A model generated the notes under the pieces. The model was not told the origin of the DNA and did no database searches. It was given only the letters and a program-made list of their open reading frames with translations. The translations under genes and the position numbers were made by a program. From Clostridia bacterium (GTDB lineage Bacteria > Bacillota > Clostridia > Oscillospirales > Acutalibacteraceae), in assembly GCA_017549285.1 (NCBI GenBank), contig JAFYVE010000006.1, forward strand, positions 1-64,000: a stretch of DNA of 64,000 bases, read 5' to 3'. Below, in pieces: positions 61,513 to 64,000 of the stretch (position 1 is its first letter; each line of letters begins with the position of its first letter).

Positions 61513-63957
61513 TTATTTTACTGCTTTGATATTGAGAATAATTGCTTTTTCGCCATCGGGTAAGGGAATTGTCAGACCGTCTGACATAAGCTCGTTACCT
61601 GTAGCTTTTTTAGTTTCGATTATGCCGTCGAAATCGGAAATTTCATACTTTGCATCGGGAGAAAGTCCGTTGAGTGTGACGTTGTATTCATTCTTGTACA
61701 CTTCTTCTCTCTTATAAATCAGAACAACGCCGTCTGCACCGTCTTCTGACATATACTGCATTGAGAGCATCTTATTTTTGTTGTAGCTGCCGAAATCGAG
61801 GGGGAAGTAATTGCCTGACATACATTCTTTCTGCTCATGGTGATAGTCAAAATCGGGATGTGTATGTGCATAGAAATCCATAAGCATAAGAGGTGTAATG
61901 GCAGATCTTGATGAATATTCACTTGTCATATTGTGTGCCGTGCCGGACATTGGAAGCCAGAATGAAATGCCGTAGGTATGTGACTGTGTTGCCTCGAAAA
62001 GGTCTGAATGAACGGCACAGTTGTAGTCACTTCTCCAGAAAGGAATACTGCGGTATGTCATTTCAAGGTCAAGACGCTTACCGCCCGAAGCACAGTTGTC
62101 AATAATAAGCCCGTCGATGTTTTCGGTAAGATAATCAAGATATCTGTAAAGATTTGTGACATAATGGTTTTCGCATATACCCGTTCTGCCGTCATAATAT
62201 TCATTATCGGCTTTCTGCCAGTATTCAAGAGGTGCAAAGTTGAAATCCTGACGGTAGATTGTAACACCGTTTTCAATCATTGATGCTGTGAGATATTCAC
62301 AGTAAAACTCAAGTGCATCTTCATTCGCAAGATTCCACATAACATTGTCGTCACCGGTATCAATAATCCATTGTTCATTTTCCATACCTTTTTTATGGAA
62401 AACTGTGTCACGGAAAATTCTTTCAGGCTCATACCACAGCACGTGACCGAGCCCTTTATCTTTTGCATAGGTTGAAAGTTCAATAATGCCGTTATCATAT
62501 CTTTCAGTATCAACTGTCCAGTTGCCTACACCGTCATACCAGCCTTCGTTATAGCTGTACCATCCCGCATCCATCCAGAATGCATCGGTATGCTCAAAAA
62601 CGTCATCATCAAGACTGTCAAGGATTTCAATAATCTCATCCGATGTTCTTTTTGATTCGGGACCTGCAACTTCCATTACAAGATACTGATTTTTTGTTAT
62701 ATTTTCGGGATATACACAGTCGGTAATCCATTTTCTGAACTGATTGAAGCCCTTGAGGGCATTATCATTATCATAGAATGTGAGTGAAACAAGAGGTGAA
62801 CGCACTTCTTCACCGGGAAGAAGATATGCATTGAAATTCTGCTGTCTGACCTTTACGGCTGTTTCTCCGTTTTTCTGAGAGAATTCAGCTTCCCATTGTC
62901 CCGTCCAGCCGATGCCGAATACAATGCCCGTTTCCTCACCGTTTACATTGAAATAGGGAAGATATTTTTCGGTGGGTTTACCGTCATTTGCTGAGAATGT
63001 TTTCTTTGAAGAAAGTGACTTTTTAACGAGAGAGAAGTCACCTGCATTTGTATCACTGCCGAGTGAGTAATAAATATCAGCTTTGCCTGTTACAAATGAT
63101 GAATCGAGTGCATAGAAATCGCTGATTACACCTGAATTGGTGTTGCCTGTATTTTTAATAAAAACTTTCCACTGAGCCGAAGCATTATTTCCGAAAACAG
63201 TCACTTCGGCTGTGACTTCAAGGCTGTCTTTTGTGAATGTTATGTATTTTGTTTTTCCGCCGGTGTAGATTTCTTCCGAAGCATCAGTTACTGTTTTTGT
63301 CCATTCTTCGGGATTCCATTTCACACCGTCAACTGTGAATGTGAAGGGATAAGAAGATGCAGAAATAAGGTTTTTGTCTGCCCATTCACTACTCATCTTC
63401 TGCTCTTCATCTGTAATACTCATTTCGTCTGCAGTAAGAGTGCCGAACTGCAGATTCTTTTTATATTCAAGAGCCTTGATGTTTTCTTCGTTGATCACAG
63501 CAAAACCTCCGCAGGAAACAACAAAATAAACAACTGCAAAAATCACGTTTGCAACCTTGTATTTCTCTTTTGCTCTTAAAATGAATGTTACAAGCAGAAG
63601 AATTGCAGATGCAATAAAAACAAAAGAGAATGTTTTTACAACAACATATCCGCTGTCATTACAGGTCTGATTAATCTTTGCGTTAACACCCCATATGATT
63701 CCGTGAACAAGTCCGTTGCCTGCAACAAATGCAAGAATTTTACCGATAATACCCGATTTCGGAAGAACTGTCTGCACAAAAAGAAGCATAAACCAACCGA
63801 GCGCAACACCCGTCATGCCTGTATAAAGATGAACATCAGCACCGCTGTTTGTGCCGTGGAATATGTACCAGAGTGAATATGCCGAATAAATCACAAGACC
63901 GAGAAGGATGGTGGTGATAACAAGTTCAATTATCTGGCTGTTTTTTATTTTTTTCAT
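61513..63957 (-). CDS. Membrane-anchored GH36 alpha-galactosidase
   Basis: The protein has 814 aa. The first 160 residues contain about five hydrophobic helices (near 8-30, 44-64, 72-92, 104-127 and 133-155). A GH36 domain follows: a beta-sandwich, then a TIM barrel with FWMDAGWY, LWYEPERI, the nucleophile Asp in YRQDFNF and the acid/base Asp in DNCASGGKRLDLE. GH36 enzymes are usually soluble, so the helices are unusual. They would fix the enzyme to the membrane, with an odd helix count putting the catalytic part on the opposite side from the N terminus. A GGAGATG site precedes the ATG. Confidence 0.88.
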   Translation of the reverse strand: MKKIKNSQIIELVITTILLGLVIYSAYSLWYIFHGTNSGADVHLYTGMTGVALGWFMLLFVQTVLPKSGIIGKILAFVAGNGLVHGIIWGVNAKINQTCNDSGYVVVKTFSFVFIASAILLLVTFILRAKEKYKVANVIFAVVYFVVSCGGFAVINEENIKALEYKKNLQFGTLTADEMSITDEEQKMSSEWADKNLISASSYPFTFTVDGVKWNPEEWTKTVTDASEEIYTGGKTKYITFTKDSLEVTAEVTVFGNNASAQWKVFIKNTGNTNSGVISDFYALDSSFVTGKADIYYSLGSDTNAGDFSLVKKSLSSKKTFSANDGKPTEKYLPYFNVNGEETGIVFGIGWTGQWEAEFSQKNGETAVKVRQQNFNAYLLPGEEVRSPLVSLTFYDNDNALKGFNQFRKWITDCVYPENITKNQYLVMEVAGPESKRTSDEIIEILDSLDDDVFEHTDAFWMDAGWYSYNEGWYDGVGNWTVDTERYDNGIIELSTYAKDKGLGHVLWYEPERIFRDTVFHKKGMENEQWIIDTGDDNVMWNLANEDALEFYCEYLTASMIENGVTIYRQDFNFAPLEYWQKADNEYYDGRTGICENHYVTNLYRYLDYLTENIDGLIIDNCASGGKRLDLEMTYRSIPFWRSDYNCAVHSDLFEATQSHTYGISFWLPMSGTAHNMTSEYSSRSAITPLMLMDFYAHTHPDFDYHHEQKECMSGNYFPLDFGSYNKNKMLSMQYMSEDGADGVVLIYKREEVYKNEYNVTLNGLSPDAKYEISDFDGIIETKKATGNELMSDGLTIPLPDGEKAIILNIKAVK

Positions 63958-64000
63958 AAAAACATCTCCGGAAAATATACTTTTTATCTAAAAAGGACGC

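Overview
The window looks like chromosome of a low-GC Gram-positive anaerobe of the Clostridia, most like a gut or rumen Ruminococcaceae/Oscillospiraceae. This is inferred from strong AGGAGG-type ribosome sites, many near-consensus TTGACA-N17-TATAAT promoters, TTG/GTG starts, dockerin-like modules, a Na/Pi-PhoU transporter and a dense set of cytoplasmic glycosidases. No phage, IS transposase, CRISPR array or rRNA was seen.

Region 1 (1-1842) holds an HD-domain hydrolase, a tiny zinc-ribbon lipoprotein and a DUF805 membrane protein. Region 2 (2019-22346) is the most unusual part. It encodes an HprK-like kinase, two paralogous radical SAM/SPASM enzymes, a PqqD-like peptide chaperone and a lipoprotein. 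It also encodes two giant secreted VWA proteins (2013 and 3117 aa), each followed at once by a short Cys-containing peptide. The two peptides (77 and 79 aa) share an MK-x-YIKP-x-I start, a cysteine at position 24 and a C-terminal cysteine pair. I read this as a two-module RiPP-type peptide-modification locus tied to surface proteins. No exporter or protease is seen in it.

Region 3 (22350-32142) is mostly housekeeping: a third radical SAM protein, a TVP38-like/NptA-like/MntP operon, tRNA-Gly(GCC), and an operon of a dockerin protein, endonuclease III and SecA. A 172-bp element with perfect 28-bp inverted ends follows secA. Region 4 (32473-36291) has a secreted GH16 glucanase, CorA with a structured leader, and a second secreted dockerin-like protein.

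Region 5 (36340-63957) is a glycan-use region. It has GH116 diverging from a DUF4964/4965 (glutaminase A-like) protein, an alpha/beta hydrolase plus a YjjG-like HAD phosphatase, and a candidate structured RNA before a small gene. It then has a SIS/sugar kinase/ceramidase-like operon and a seven-gene minus-strand operon (NifU-like, GH38, membrane protein, MFS transporter, GH127, acyltransferase-like, Sfp-type PPTase). A GH29 fucosidase faces an operon with a GH151/GH42-like enzyme and a membrane-anchored GH36 alpha-galactosidase. Almost all of these enzymes lack signal peptides, which fits import of oligosaccharides followed by cytoplasmic breakdown of host- or plant-type glycans.
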